DNA from: Rhizobium skierniewicense
Lineage (GTDB): Bacteria; Pseudomonadota; Alphaproteobacteria; Rhizobiales; Rhizobiaceae
Assembly: GCF_014196515.1 (NCBI RefSeq)
Contig: NZ_JACIDV010000014.1
Location: 62,001 to 126,000, forward strand
Length of the DNA stretch: 64,000 bases
Direction of reading: 5' to 3'
Part shown: positions 7,558-17,425 of the stretch, piece after piece
Layout: each line of letters opens with the position of its first letter
How positions within the stretch are numbered: position 1 is the stretch's first letter
Notes under the pieces: model-generated
Seen by the model: only the letters and a program-made list of their open reading frames with translations
Told to the model about the DNA's origin: nothing
The model's database searches: none
Program-made: the position numbers and the translations under genes

Positions 7558-8826
7558 ATGAGACGTGTCGTTATCACCGGTACCGGCATGGTATCTCCTC
7601 TAGGCTGCGGAACGGAAGTGACGTGGGAACGGCTCTTGGCCGGACACAACGGCGCCCGTCTCGTGACGGAGTTCGAGGTCGAAGACCTCCCCGCCAAAAT
7701 CGCCTGCCGCATTCCTGTCGGTGATGGTTCCAACGGAACCTTCAATGCCGACGATTGGATGGAGCCCAAGGAACAGCGCAAGGTCGACCCCTTTATCGTC
7801 TATGGTATGGCCGCAGCCGAAATGGCGCTGAACGACGCTGGCTGGCATCCGATGACGGGTACTGACGAAGACCAGATCATGACCGGCGTGCTGATCGGCT
7901 CCGGTATCGGCGGTCTGGAAGGTATCGTCGAAGCTGGTTATACGCTGCGCGACAAAGGCCCGCGCCGCATCTCACCTTTTTTCATTCCCGGTCGTCTGAT
8001 CAATCTCATTTCCGGCCAGGTTTCCATCCGCCACAAGCTGCGCGGTCCGAACCACTCCGTTGTGACTGCCTGCTCGACAGGCGCGCATGCGATCGGCGAT
8101 GCAGCCCGCCTGATCATGCTCGGCGACGCCGATGTGATGGTGGCCGGTGGCGCAGAATCGCCCGTGTGCCGTATTTCGCTTGCTGGTTTCGCGGCCTGCA
8201 AGGCGCTTTCCACGCAGCACAATGACGACCCGCAAAAGGCTTCACGCCCCTATGACAAGGACCGCGATGGCTTTGTCATGGGTGAGGGTGCCGGTATCGT
8301 CGTTCTCGAAGAGTTGGAGCACGCCAGGGCGCGCGGCGCAAAGATCTACGCCGAAGTCGTGGGTTATGGCCTGTCGGGCGATGCGTTCCACATTACAGCG
8401 CCGTCGGAAGACGGCGAGGGTGCTTACCGCTGCATGACGATGGCATTGAAGCGCGCGGGGCTGGCACCTGCCGACGTCGATTATATCAATGCCCACGGCA
8501 CATCGACCATGGCCGACACCATCGAACTCGGCGCGGTGGAACGTCTCGTGGGGAATGCGGCGTCTAAGATCTCCATGTCGTCGACCAAGTCCGCCACGGG
8601 TCACCTTCTAGGGGCCGCCGGTGCAATCGAAGCGATCTTCGCGACGCTTGCAATCCGCGACAATATTGTCCCTCCGACGCTCAACCTCGACAATCCCGAA
8701 GTCGAGACGGCGATCGATCTGGTTCCGCACACGGCGCGCAAGCGTCAGGTTGACGTCGCCCTGTCGAATTCGTTCGGTTTCGGCGGCACCAACGCATCCC
8801 TGGTGCTGCGTCGTTTCGAAGACTGA
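7558..8826 (+). CDS. fabF: Beta-ketoacyl-ACP synthase II FabF
   Basis: FabF condenses malonyl-ACP with acyl-ACP to elongate fatty acids. The 422-residue thiolase-fold enzyme shows the active-site Cys172 in TACSTGAH, a histidine in NAHGTSTMADT, a second in ATGHLLGAAG, and the C-terminal GFGGTNASL loop. The ATG at 7558 is preceded by GGAG at 8 nt; a TTG at 7540 would add six residues and lacks support. Hairpins upstream separate it from acpP. It is followed by mltG after 248 bp, as in other rhizobia. Confidence 0.96.
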   Translation: MRRVVITGTGMVSPLGCGTEVTWERLLAGHNGARLVTEFEVEDLPAKIACRIPVGDGSNGTFNADDWMEPKEQRKVDPFIVYGMAAAEMALNDAGWHPMTGTDEDQIMTGVLIGSGIGGLEGIVEAGYTLRDKGPRRISPFFIPGRLINLISGQVSIRHKLRGPNHSVVTACSTGAHAIGDAARLIMLGDADVMVAGGAESPVCRISLAGFAACKALSTQHNDDPQKASRPYDKDRDGFVMGEGAGIVVLEELEHARARGAKIYAEVVGYGLSGDAFHITAPSEDGEGAYRCMTMALKRAGLAPADVDYINAHGTSTMADTIELGAVERLVGNAASKISMSSTKSATGHLLGAAGAIEAIFATLAIRDNIVPPTLNLDNPEVETAIDLVPHTARKRQVDVALSNSFGFGGTNASLVLRRFED

Positions 8827-9074
8827 GTGTGACGGCTCTTGCCGTTGAGCGCAGAATCGCAGAAAAACCTCTCTCCTCCCGGTCTCACAGCCGGGATTTC
8901 CACCTACGTTGCCTCTTCGGGCAGCTTTCGAGAGCGGAAACACTGATATCTTTGTAAACGAAGATGTGTAGAACGTTTCCCTGTCTACCGAGTGCAGAAT
9001 AGCCTGCCGAACCTGTTTTTGCCGCATTGCCTGCTCAATAAGCCGTTGTAATGCCGAACTGAAAAGGACCGCCG

Positions 9075-10295
9075 GTGAGCGATACGAGAGAGAACAATCA
9101 GGCCCCGCAAGGACGTGAAGGCTCAACCGAGAGCAAGGGCGGCCCGATCATTCCAAAATCTCCAACAGAGGCTTTGAGACCTGAAAAGGTTCCGTTGCCG
9201 CCCAAGCGCTCCCGTAAGGCCCATAGCCAACTGGTCATCTTCCTCAATTTCCTGATGACGTTGACCGTCGCAGTCTGCATCATTGGCGTCGCGGCTTTCT
9301 ACTACATGCTCAATTCGTTTCACGAGCCGGGTCCGCTTGAGACGAATACGACGATTACGGTCCGCAACGGCGCCGGGCTTGCGGAAATCGCCAGCAATCT
9401 GGAGCGAAGTGGCGCTATTTCCAACGCTCGCATTTTCCGCCTCATGGCCGATAAATATCTGGCGGGTGGCGGGACGCCGAAGCCTGGCGAATATGAAATC
9501 AAGGCCCGCACCTCCATGAAAGACATTCTCGGTCTTCTGGAGTCCGGCAAGTCCATTTTCTACACGATCACGATGCCGGAAGGTCTGACGGTCAAGCAGA
9601 TGTTCGCACGCCTTGCCAGCGAACCCGTGCTGGAGGGTGATCTACCCGCCCAACTGCCACCGGAAGGGTCCTTGCGTCCCGACACCTATCCCTTTACGCG
9701 CGGCACCAAACGCGAGGAGGTTGTCAGCCAGATGCGCGCAGCACAATCGCGTCTCGTGCAGGCGATTTGGGAACGGCGCGATCCGGATCTGCCGATCAAG
9801 ACGATCGAAGAGTTCGTCACACTGGCGTCGATCGTGGAAAAGGAAACCGGCAAGGATGACGAGCGCGGCCACGTCGCCTCTGTCTTCTACAATCGCATGA
9901 AAAAGAATATGCGTCTTCAATCCGATCCGACGATCATCTACGGATTGTTCGGTGGCGAGGGTAAGCCTTCCGACAGGCCGATCTACCAATCGGATTTGCA
10001 AAAGGAAACACCGTTCAACACCTACATCATCCGTGGTCTGCCACCGCAGCCGATTGCCAATCCGGGCCGGGCGGCACTGGAAGCGACGGCCAACCCCTGG
10101 CGAACTGATGACCTCTATTTCGTGGCCGATGGCACGGGTGGGCATACGTTTGCCAAGACACTGGACGACCATAACAACAATGTTCGCCGCTGGCGCAAGA
10201 TCGAAGCGGAACGGGCTGCTGCAGGTGGCACACCGGAAGGGGTGGTGGATGGCCAGCCCGCCGGCTCGCAGGCCGAAAGGCCAGCCAACAATTGA
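9075..10295 (+). CDS. mltG: Endolytic murein transglycosylase MltG
   Basis: MltG cleaves nascent peptidoglycan strands and helps set glycan chain length at the inner membrane. The 406-residue protein has a polar cytoplasmic N-terminus (about 55 residues), one membrane span (VIFLNFLMTLTVAVCIIGVA) and a periplasmic YceG domain. The catalytic glutamate lies in LASIVEKETG. The GTG start follows AAAAGGACC. The tail after residue 370 is low-complexity. Neighbours fabF upstream and yicC-gmk downstream match the conserved order. Confidence 0.95.
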   Translation: MSDTRENNQAPQGREGSTESKGGPIIPKSPTEALRPEKVPLPPKRSRKAHSQLVIFLNFLMTLTVAVCIIGVAAFYYMLNSFHEPGPLETNTTITVRNGAGLAEIASNLERSGAISNARIFRLMADKYLAGGGTPKPGEYEIKARTSMKDILGLLESGKSIFYTITMPEGLTVKQMFARLASEPVLEGDLPAQLPPEGSLRPDTYPFTRGTKREEVVSQMRAAQSRLVQAIWERRDPDLPIKTIEEFVTLASIVEKETGKDDERGHVASVFYNRMKKNMRLQSDPTIIYGLFGGEGKPSDRPIYQSDLQKETPFNTYIIRGLPPQPIANPGRAALEATANPWRTDDLYFVADGTGGHTFAKTLDDHNNNVRRWRKIEAERAAAGGTPEGVVDGQPAGSQAERPANN

Positions 10296-10350
10296 GGTCA
10301 TACGCCATTGCTGCCCTAGAGGTGGCAATGGTCGTTTGAGGGGGACATCG

Positions 10351-11235
10351 ATGACATTGCAATCCATGACAGGCTTTGCACGCAGCGAAGGCTCGTGCGG
10401 GCGCTATCGCTGGGCTTGGGAGCTTCGCTCCGTCAACGGCAAGGGGCTTGATCTCCGTCTGCGGCTGCCAACCGGACTGGAAGCACTCGAAACAGAGTTG
10501 CGGGACATCGCGGCGAAAAGCCTGTCCCGCGGCAACATCCAGGCAGGCCTCAGCCTATCCGCCACCGAGGCGAAGCAGGAAGCGGTCATCAACCGCGATG
10601 CGCTGGATGCCGTTCTGGCACTGAAGCACGATCTGGGAGCTCTTGTCAGCGATGCGCCGTTGAGCCTCGACACATTGCTGTCCATTCGCGGACTTGTGGA
10701 ATTCAAAGAGCCCGAGGAAAGTCCGGATGCGCAGCAGGCGCGAAATCTGGATATTGTGACTGGCTTCGCGTCGGCGGTCTCGGCCCTTGCCGCCATGCGG
10801 GCGCGAGAGGGGGCGTCGCTGTTTGCCGTTTTGTCCGGCCATATCGACAAAATCGAGCAACTGACCAAAATCATCGAGGCTGATCCATCGCGTCAGCCCG
10901 AGCAGATTCGCGCGCGCCTTGCTGCCCAGATTGCGCTGATTGGTGATGGCAGCGGTCTGGACCGTGACCGCGTCCATGCCGAAGCGGTTCTGCTCGCCAC
11001 CAAGGCCGATTTGCGGGAAGAGATCGACCGGTTGATCGGCCATGTCGCTGCGTCGAGGGAGCTGTTGAGCAGCGGCGTGCCGGTGGGACGCAAGCTCGAC
11101 TTTCTTGCACAGGAATTTAACCGGGAGTCGAATACAATCTGTTCCAAATCCAACGCCAGTGCTGTAACCGCTGCTGGTATCGAATTGAAAGTCGTGATCG
11201 ATCAATTCCGCGAACAGGTCCAAAATCTGGAGTAG
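10351..11235 (+). CDS. yicC: YicC/YloC family endoribonuclease
   Basis: This 294-residue protein has the family N-terminus [11 protein letters not shown] followed by the [17 protein letters not shown] segment, and a C-terminal domain with [21 protein letters not shown], the most conserved part of YicC. Members are stress-related endoribonucleases (YicC in E. coli, YloC in Bacillus). GAGGGGGACATCG precedes the ATG. It ends 5 bp before gmk, a widely conserved pair, so cotranscription is near certain. Confidence 0.95.
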   Translation: MTLQSMTGFARSEGSCGRYRWAWELRSVNGKGLDLRLRLPTGLEALETELRDIAAKSLSRGNIQAGLSLSATEAKQEAVINRDALDAVLALKHDLGALVSDAPLSLDTLLSIRGLVEFKEPEESPDAQQARNLDIVTGFASAVSALAAMRAREGASLFAVLSGHIDKIEQLTKIIEADPSRQPEQIRARLAAQIALIGDGSGLDRDRVHAEAVLLATKADLREEIDRLIGHVAASRELLSSGVPVGRKLDFLAQEFNRESNTICSKSNASAVTAAGIELKVVIDQFREQVQNLE

Positions 11236-11240
11236 ACCCC

Positions 11241-11912
11241 ATGGCGTCCGCCAGCATTCCTCCCGTCCATATTGCCCGTAGAGGCCTGATGCTGGTCATT
11301 TCATCGCCATCGGGTGCCGGCAAATCCACGATTGCCCGCAATCTGCTGGAAAAGGACAAGAATATCAGCCTGTCCGTCAGCGTCACGACGCGCGCGCGAC
11401 GCCAGAGTGAGATCGACGGCATCCACTACGAGTTCATCTCAAAGCGTGATTTCGAGCGCATGCGTGATGGCGAAGAGTTGTTGGAATGGGCCGAGGTGCA
11501 CGGTAATTTCTACGGGACCCCGCGCGAGCCTGTCGAAGCTGCGATGGCGGAAGGCAAGGATATGCTGTTCGACATCGACTGGCAGGGTGCCGAACAGCTC
11601 CAGGACAAGATGAAGGCTGACGTCGTCTCCATCTTCATCCTGCCGCCGACCATGACGGAACTGCAGTCGCGCCTGCATCGTCGTGCCGAAGATACGGAAG
11701 AGGTCATTCAGACCCGCCTTGCCAATTCGCGTTCGGAAATCGAGCACTGGCGCGACTATGACTACGTCATCCTCAACGACGATCTCCAGGCTGCATTCGA
11801 AGCCATCGAAGCCATTGTCAAAGCCGAACGCGTTCGCCGCGACCGCCGCCATGGCATGTTCGATTTCGTCAGAGCCTTGCTGGAAGAAGTCCCGGCCTCG
11901 CCGGTGCGGTAA
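11241..11912 (+). CDS. gmk: Guanylate kinase
   Basis: Gmk phosphorylates GMP to GDP with ATP, feeding GTP and (p)ppGpp pools. The 223-residue protein has the P-loop SPSGAGKST, the GMP-binding RXGEXDGXHY-like segment ([15 protein letters not shown]), [12 protein letters not shown], and the lid region [18 protein letters not shown] short N-terminal extension (about 14 residues) precedes the first strand. It lies 5 bp after yicC and converges on rsmA with a 27-bp gap lacking a clear terminator. Confidence 0.97.
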   Translation: MASASIPPVHIARRGLMLVISSPSGAGKSTIARNLLEKDKNISLSVSVTTRARRQSEIDGIHYEFISKRDFERMRDGEELLEWAEVHGNFYGTPREPVEAAMAEGKDMLFDIDWQGAEQLQDKMKADVVSIFILPPTMTELQSRLHRRAEDTEEVIQTRLANSRSEIEHWRDYDYVILNDDLQAAFEAIEAIVKAERVRRDRRHGMFDFVRALLEEVPASPVR

Positions 11913-11939
11913 TCATCGCGGGTCTAAGGTCGAGACGCT

Positions 11940-12782
11940 CTAACGTGTATCGCCAAGCATATTCGCCAACCGGACGAATTCCTCGACAGACAATGTCTCA
12001 GCCCTTCGTGTTGGGTCTATTCCGGCCTTTTCCAGAAGCGCTTCTCCACCGATCGATTTGACGCTCTGGCGCAGCATTTTGCGGCGCTGCCCAAACGCGG
12101 CTTCAGTGACCTTTTCGAGATTGGCGACATCGCAGGAGAAAGGCTTGTCCCTCGGGAGCAGATGGACAACGGTCGATGTCACCTTCGGTGGCGGGCTGAA
12201 AGCCTGGGGCGGAACGTCGAACGCCATTTCTGGCACGGTGCGCCAACCGGCGAGAACACCAAGGCGACCGTAGTGGTTGTCGCCATCTTCCGCGACGATG
12301 CGCTGGCCGACTTCCTTCTGAAACATCAGCGTCAGCGACAACCAGAAGGGTGGCCAGTTCCTCGGCAAAAGCCAGTTGATCAGCAATTGCGTGCCGACAT
12401 TGTAGGGAAGGTTGGCGATGACGCGAACGGGCTCACCTTTCGGCACCAGGGTCTCGAAATCCACCTTGAGCGCATCGCCCTCGATCACGTCGAGGCGGCC
12501 GGGATAATGATCGGAGATTTCCGCCAGAGCGGGCAGGCAACGGCTATCACGCTCGACAGCGATGACCTTCTTGGCGCCCAATGAGAGAATGGCACGCGTC
12601 AGACCACCGGGTCCGGGGCCAACTTCGAAGACGGTGACGCCATCCAGAGGGCCGGCTGTGCGCGCGATCTTCTGGGTCAGATTGAGATCGAGCAGAAAGT
12701 TCTGTCCCAGTGATTTCTTCGCATCGAGCCCGTGGCGCTGGATGACGTCGCGCAGAGGCGGTAGCCCATCAATGGCTGCCAT
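11940..12782 (-). CDS. rsmA: 16S rRNA (A1518/A1519) dimethyltransferase RsmA/KsgA
   Basis: RsmA dimethylates two adjacent adenines in the 3' hairpin of 16S rRNA, a late checkpoint of 30S assembly. The 280-residue protein shows [11 protein letters not shown], the SAM-binding [14 protein letters not shown] loop and the [11 protein letters not shown] catalytic motif. Its ATG overlaps the pdxA stop by one base (TAATG), indicating translational coupling. This is the end of the surA-pdxA-rsmA string. Confidence 0.97.
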   Translation of the reverse strand: MAAIDGLPPLRDVIQRHGLDAKKSLGQNFLLDLNLTQKIARTAGPLDGVTVFEVGPGPGGLTRAILSLGAKKVIAVERDSRCLPALAEISDHYPGRLDVIEGDALKVDFETLVPKGEPVRVIANLPYNVGTQLLINWLLPRNWPPFWLSLTLMFQKEVGQRIVAEDGDNHYGRLGVLAGWRTVPEMAFDVPPQAFSPPPKVTSTVVHLLPRDKPFSCDVANLEKVTEAAFGQRRKMLRQSVKSIGGEALLEKAGIDPTRRAETLSVEEFVRLANMLGDTR

Positions 12783-13801
12783 TATGTGCTGGCCTGACGC
12801 GCCACGATGTCGGCTGCCATCTTCAATGCCGCCACGAGACTTGATTCGTCGGCAATGCCCTGTCCGGCGATCCCGAAGGCTGTGCCGTGATCGGGCGAGG
12901 TGCGGATGAAGGGAAGGCCCAGCGTGACATTGACCGAATCGTCGAAGCCAAGTGCCTTGGCCGGGATCAAGGCCTGATCGTGATACATGCAGATCGCCAC
13001 GTCGTAGCGCGCGCGGGCCGCAGCGTGAAACATCGTATCGGCGGGCAAAGGGCCGAAGGCGTCGATACCGTCCTTTCGAAGCTGAGCGGTCGCAGGGTGG
13101 ATGATGGCGCGATCTTCAAGACCGATGGTGCCGTCTTCGCCCGCATGTGGGTTTAATCCCGCCACCGCAAGGCGAGGGGCTTCGATGCCGAATTTTTCTT
13201 TGAGACCGGCAGCCACGATATGGCAGGTATCGATGATCAACGCTTCACTCAACGCCCCGGCCACGTCGCTCAGGGGAATATGAATGGTGACCGGCACGAC
13301 GCGAAGCTTTGGACCCGCGATCATCATCACAGGCGTTACGACCTGGCCCATGAGCTTGAATGCCAGTTCGGCCAGAAACTCCGTATGTCCGGGAAAACCA
13401 AAACCGGCTTCGTACAACACCGATTTTGCGATTGGGTTCGTCACGACCGCTGACGTGCGCTTTTCAACGGTCAGAGCAACAGCTGTTTCGATGGATTTGA
13501 TTGTGGCGAGTGCTGTGCCAACATGCGGCTGCCCGATCTGCACCTCGAAACCGACAGGGATGGGAAGCACCGGCAGCGCTGTCGAAAACAACGATGGCGC
13601 CTGCTCGGGCTCGCAGGCCTGAACATGGATATCATGGCCAAGCAAATGCGCGCGCGCTGCAATGACATCCGGATCGCCGACGAGGATAAAGGGCGGCAAG
13701 CCAAGCTCATGACGCTTTACCCAGGCGCCGACTGTGATGTCGGGACCAATTCCGGCGGGGTCGCCCTGAGTCAGTGCGATAGGCAGGTTAGACAGTGTCA
13801 C
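12782..13801 (-). CDS. pdxA: 4-hydroxythreonine-4-phosphate dehydrogenase PdxA
   Basis: PdxA oxidises 4-phosphohydroxy-L-threonine in the DXP-dependent vitamin B6 pathway. The protein has [14 protein letters not shown] at its start, the metal-site histidines in [11 protein letters not shown] and [12 protein letters not shown], and [13 protein letters not shown] near its end. I placed the start at the GTG (13799-13801, [12 protein letters not shown]), giving 339 residues, a normal length. The longer ORF overlaps surA and encodes no conserved sequence. It begins 16 bp after the surA-like stop. Confidence 0.93.
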   Translation of the reverse strand: MTLSNLPIALTQGDPAGIGPDITVGAWVKRHELGLPPFILVGDPDVIAARAHLLGHDIHVQACEPEQAPSLFSTALPVLPIPVGFEVQIGQPHVGTALATIKSIETAVALTVEKRTSAVVTNPIAKSVLYEAGFGFPGHTEFLAELAFKLMGQVVTPVMMIAGPKLRVVPVTIHIPLSDVAGALSEALIIDTCHIVAAGLKEKFGIEAPRLAVAGLNPHAGEDGTIGLEDRAIIHPATAQLRKDGIDAFGPLPADTMFHAAARARYDVAICMYHDQALIPAKALGFDDSVNVTLGLPFIRTSPDHGTAFGIAGQGIADESSLVAALKMAADIVARQAST

Positions 13802-13817
13802 AAAGTCTGCTTTCACA

Positions 13818-14762
13818 TCAGGTGCTGGTAATCTGGGCTTTCTTACGCAGATCTTCCAGGTACTTCTTTTCGTTGGGATTTTCACCCTTGTCGGCCTTGG
13901 CCAGGTCTTCGGCGCGGAAAACGACCTCAGCGGCATAGTCATCCGACACCTGCTGCTTCTTGCAGACCGCCAGATACTCCACGCCTTTTTCTGTCACACG
14001 CGTCCCCGTGGTGCCACCCTCAGGTGTTTTCTCGACAAGTTCTTTCCAGTCGGTCGGCAGTTCCGGTTCCAGCATGCGGCCAAGATCCTTGATCGATACG
14101 TCGAGCATGGTCGCTGCAAAAGTCTTGGCCTGCTCGCAACCGGGATACCGTTTACGAGAGGCTTCTGCCTCGGACTTGCGCTTGCCCGTAATGGCATTCC
14201 GCTTGGCTTCCGGTATGACGAATATGATCTGCTGCAGGAAATATTCTGACGTGACGGGCTTTTGACCCTTTTCTTTCAGGCGCGTGACGAAGTCCTGCGT
14301 CGACATTTTGTTGCGACCGCCATAACGCGCATTAACGAGGCGTGGCCAGCTCATCTGAACGGCGATGTAGGCTTTGAAGTGCTCGGCGCCAACACCCGCC
14401 TGTGCCAGAACCTTGGTCAACTGGTCCGTCGTCATCTTGTTCGTTGATGCAAACCGCGCGAATGACGCATCGACATCCGACGTGCTGACGGACATCTTCA
14501 CGCGCGCAATCTCTTCACGCTTCAGCGCTTCGTCGATCAGCTGTTCGCGCGCCTTCTCCTGAAGGTTTCCAGACTGGCGCTGCAATTTGAGGAAGGCCGT
14601 ACGGCGCGCAATATCGTCACTGGTGATCGGCGTTTTGTTGACAACGACCCGGACTGCGCTTTCGGCGAAGGCCTGATGCGCCGGTAACGCAATGACCATG
14701 GGAACTGCGAAAATCGCAAAGGCGAATGCTACGCTGCGCAATGCCGTCTTTCCGAGTTTCAT
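13818..14762 (-). CDS. SurA-like periplasmic chaperone/peptidyl-prolyl isomerase
   Basis: This 314-residue protein has a signal peptide (hydrophobic stretch [20 protein letters not shown], cleavage likely after AFA), followed by a SurA N-terminal domain ([23 protein letters not shown]) and a poorly conserved parvulin-like region in the C-terminal half. Genes at this position (lptD-surA-pdxA-rsmA) assist folding of outer membrane proteins, including LptD. The ATG follows GGAGAGAACAGG. It is shorter than E. coli SurA, which has two parvulin domains, so isomerase activity is uncertain. Confidence 0.8.
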   Translation of the reverse strand: MKLGKTALRSVAFAFAIFAVPMVIALPAHQAFAESAVRVVVNKTPITSDDIARRTAFLKLQRQSGNLQEKAREQLIDEALKREEIARVKMSVSTSDVDASFARFASTNKMTTDQLTKVLAQAGVGAEHFKAYIAVQMSWPRLVNARYGGRNKMSTQDFVTRLKEKGQKPVTSEYFLQQIIFVIPEAKRNAITGKRKSEAEASRKRYPGCEQAKTFAATMLDVSIKDLGRMLEPELPTDWKELVEKTPEGGTTGTRVTEKGVEYLAVCKKQQVSDDYAAEVVFRAEDLAKADKGENPNEKKYLEDLRKKAQITST

Positions 14763-15013
14763 CCTGTTCTCTCCCTGTCGACTTGTCGGTGAGCAATGCC
14801 ACGACTGTGTTTTTCTAAACATCTCGAATATCGGATGAAGCGGATCAAGCCGCTCGTCAACCGAAAAACTGAATTTTGTTGCAGTTTTGCCGTGAGTGCA
14901 GACGTTCACATCATTGATATGGTTGGAACGGCAATCATCACGTGCCTTAGACATTGACGATATGTTGCGGCAAAACGGTGGCGTGTTGGGGAAACACGCA
15001 TTCACACATGCGG

Positions 15014-15047
15014 AAAAACAAAAGCGGCGAGGATTTCACCTCGCCGC
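15014..15047 (-). terminator. Intrinsic terminator of lptD
   Basis: Reading the minus strand, 9-bp arms GCGGCGAGG and CCTCGCCGC enclose a 6-nt loop and are followed by TTTTGTTTTT. It lies 11 bp past the lptD stop and separates lptFGD from surA-pdxA-rsmA. The rest of the 14763-15013 gap holds no gene I can support; it must contain the surA promoter. Confidence 0.8.
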
Positions 15048-15058
15048 CGCTCAACTCT

Positions 15059-17425
15059 TTAATTCGGTTTCCAACCCAGGTCCGCTTCGCCCCAGCTGGC
15101 ATCGGCTGTCCCGACAGCGATATCGCCCAGCGTTCTGAACGCCAGTCGGGCGTTGACGGACCAGTCGTTCGCATCTTCGCGGACCGACTGCAGATTTCCC
15201 TTGTCAGAGAAGCTGACGGCAAAGATGGTGCATTCGTCCTGATATTGAATGCCGATCCGGCGTTCGCTGGTGAACTTGTTGTTCAGATCATAATTGATGG
15301 CACCGAACAGAGACCAGTTGTCATTCATGCGCAGCTTGCCGGAAGCCTGGATGATGTCACGTTTTCTGTCGTAGCCATAGTCAGGCTGTGCCTCGACCTG
15401 CGTGTAGCTCACGGTGCCGGAAACGCGGCTGTTTGTATAACTCACGCCCGTTTCAGACCGATTGACTTCCAGATTGTCCTTGTCGAAGCGTAAGCTGGAC
15501 GAGAGCGAAAGGCCGATAGGAGCGTCGATCGCGGCCATCGCCACGTAGTCGGAACGGTCCGTTTCCAGACCCGAATTCGCACCGACATTCACAAGGTCGT
15601 TCTGGGCGAACGAGTTTTGGCCTGCCAGATGGAACGACTGACCGGCGACGGCACGAATACCATAACCATTGTCGAAGGTACCGGTGTAACGAATGCCGAT
15701 ATTGGCGCGCGTTCCGCCTTCGATGCGGTCGAAGCCCGAGAATTTGTCACGCTCGAAAAGGTTCGTGGCGTCAAAGACAAAGGCCTGGGAATCTTCGTTC
15801 GGAAGTTCGCCAGCATAGCCTTCATTCGGACGAACAAAGATTTGCGCGATTGGCTCGATGACGTGATTGCTGTGAAGCGCGGTGAACAGAATGGGGTAGC
15901 GGGCCTCAAGGCCAAGCGTTGCCATTCCGCGCATGCTGGCATCGTCATTGATGGTGCCATCATAGTTCAACGAGGTGCCGAAGCTGTTCGCAGACATATC
16001 GGTCCACAATGCGTCTCCGCGTGCAGCCAGAAGGGGTGTCAGGAGCAAACCGCTGTCGAAGGTAAAGGTGCGCTTCCATTCCGCTTCCGTCGATAGACGC
16101 GTGTAGCTGCCCTCCATGCCATTGTAGCGAATCGAGTCGCCCAAAGCGTAGGCGTCCTGTTTTTCTCGCGTCAGGCTCGTGAAGTTGGTCGTCAGCGAAA
16201 GCTCTCCGCCATAGACCGGATCTGGCAGAAAATACCGGTAGTCCACCGCAGGATGAACGATGGCCTGCTTGCGCTCTTCCGATTCCGAAAGGTCGTTGTC
16301 CTGAACGTTGAAGTAGTAGGCCTTCGCTTCGAAACGGTTCCGATCCCCGACACCTTCCAGGTATATCTGATTGGTCTGGGTACCGCCGTTGTAACCTTTC
16401 AGCCCGTAAGTGCGCGAAAAGTTGTTGTCGGTCTGGACCATCGCATCCCAGCCAAACGTCCAGCGCGGATTGATGGTGAAGTCACCCTTCGAGGCGATCA
16501 TCGCGCGCGTATCGTTTTCCGCGTCGGTCGTGTTGGGATCGAAGTCCTCAGGGTTGCTCTGGTTGATACCAGCCACGCGCAATTCGTGCGATCCACGCTC
16601 GAACTTCTGGCGGATCTCGCCTTCCAGCAGCAGACCCTGCGAGGTGTAGTAGGTTGGCGTGATGGTCGCGTCCGCGGTATCGGACAGCACCTGGAAGTAG
16701 GGGACGCTGACACCAAAGCCGAGATTGTCCGTGACGCTCATGCGAGGGAACAAAAACCCGGACTTACGCTTTACTGTATTGTCAGGGACAGTAATGAAAG
16801 GAAGATAGGCAATAGGTTTGCCGAAAAGTTCGAAACGAGCCTTCTCCAGACGTATCGTCTGCTTCTTGCCATCCTGAATGACGCGCTGCGCCTTAACCTG
16901 CCACAGCGGCGCCTTTCCAGGGCGCTCGGTGCAGGGAAGGCAAGCCGTGTAGACGCCATTGTTCAACACCATGACGTCTTGCGAGAGCCGCTCGGCACTT
17001 TCGCCGACGACGCGGGTGTTGTCGGGCGTTTCGACCCGAAGTGCGTTGACGAACCCCTGGCCGAAATCGTCGGTCACATCAAGCTCGTCGGCATAGATGC
17101 GGCTACCGTTCGGTTCGATCAGCTCGATGTTGCCGCGTGCAAGCACGCGGCCTGTCGATTGATTGTATTCGACACGCTGGGCCACCATTCGGTAGCCGGT
17201 ATAATTCAGACGCACACCACCGGTCGCGACCACGCGTTCTGAATCTTTATTATACGTCAGTTCGTTCGCTGTAAGCAGGAGTTTTGATTGGTCCTGAGGG
17301 TCGCCAACGATGACACCGTCTTGAGCATAAACGCTCGAAGCGGTTGCAACATATGCGCACACAGCAGCACCAGTCAGAAGGGCTGTCGAAAGCCGTCTGA
17401 TATTCCCGCGGTCAAATACCGCCAC
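15059..17425 (-). CDS. lptD: LPS-assembly protein LptD
   Basis: LptD is the outer-membrane barrel that inserts lipopolysaccharide into the outer leaflet. The 788-residue protein has a signal peptide (ALLTGAAVCAYVATASSVYAQ), an OstA/LptA-like beta-jellyroll (about residues 45-170, LLTANELTYNKDSERVVATGGV) and a long C-terminal barrel. Four cysteines are not all apparent; two sit in TACLPCTERPG. The GTG start overlaps the lptG stop (TAGTG) and follows CAGGAGGAC, so it is translationally coupled to lptG. Confidence 0.95.
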   Translation of the reverse strand: MAVFDRGNIRRLSTALLTGAAVCAYVATASSVYAQDGVIVGDPQDQSKLLLTANELTYNKDSERVVATGGVRLNYTGYRMVAQRVEYNQSTGRVLARGNIELIEPNGSRIYADELDVTDDFGQGFVNALRVETPDNTRVVGESAERLSQDVMVLNNGVYTACLPCTERPGKAPLWQVKAQRVIQDGKKQTIRLEKARFELFGKPIAYLPFITVPDNTVKRKSGFLFPRMSVTDNLGFGVSVPYFQVLSDTADATITPTYYTSQGLLLEGEIRQKFERGSHELRVAGINQSNPEDFDPNTTDAENDTRAMIASKGDFTINPRWTFGWDAMVQTDNNFSRTYGLKGYNGGTQTNQIYLEGVGDRNRFEAKAYYFNVQDNDLSESEERKQAIVHPAVDYRYFLPDPVYGGELSLTTNFTSLTREKQDAYALGDSIRYNGMEGSYTRLSTEAEWKRTFTFDSGLLLTPLLAARGDALWTDMSANSFGTSLNYDGTINDDASMRGMATLGLEARYPILFTALHSNHVIEPIAQIFVRPNEGYAGELPNEDSQAFVFDATNLFERDKFSGFDRIEGGTRANIGIRYTGTFDNGYGIRAVAGQSFHLAGQNSFAQNDLVNVGANSGLETDRSDYVAMAAIDAPIGLSLSSSLRFDKDNLEVNRSETGVSYTNSRVSGTVSYTQVEAQPDYGYDRKRDIIQASGKLRMNDNWSLFGAINYDLNNKFTSERRIGIQYQDECTIFAVSFSDKGNLQSVREDANDWSVNARLAFRTLGDIAVGTADASWGEADLGWKPN

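Noticed and set aside
9952-10350. Upstream extension of the yicC frame
   Set aside because: It overlaps the end of mltG; the conserved YicC N-terminus [11 protein letters not shown] begins at ATG 10351 with a fitting ribosome binding site.
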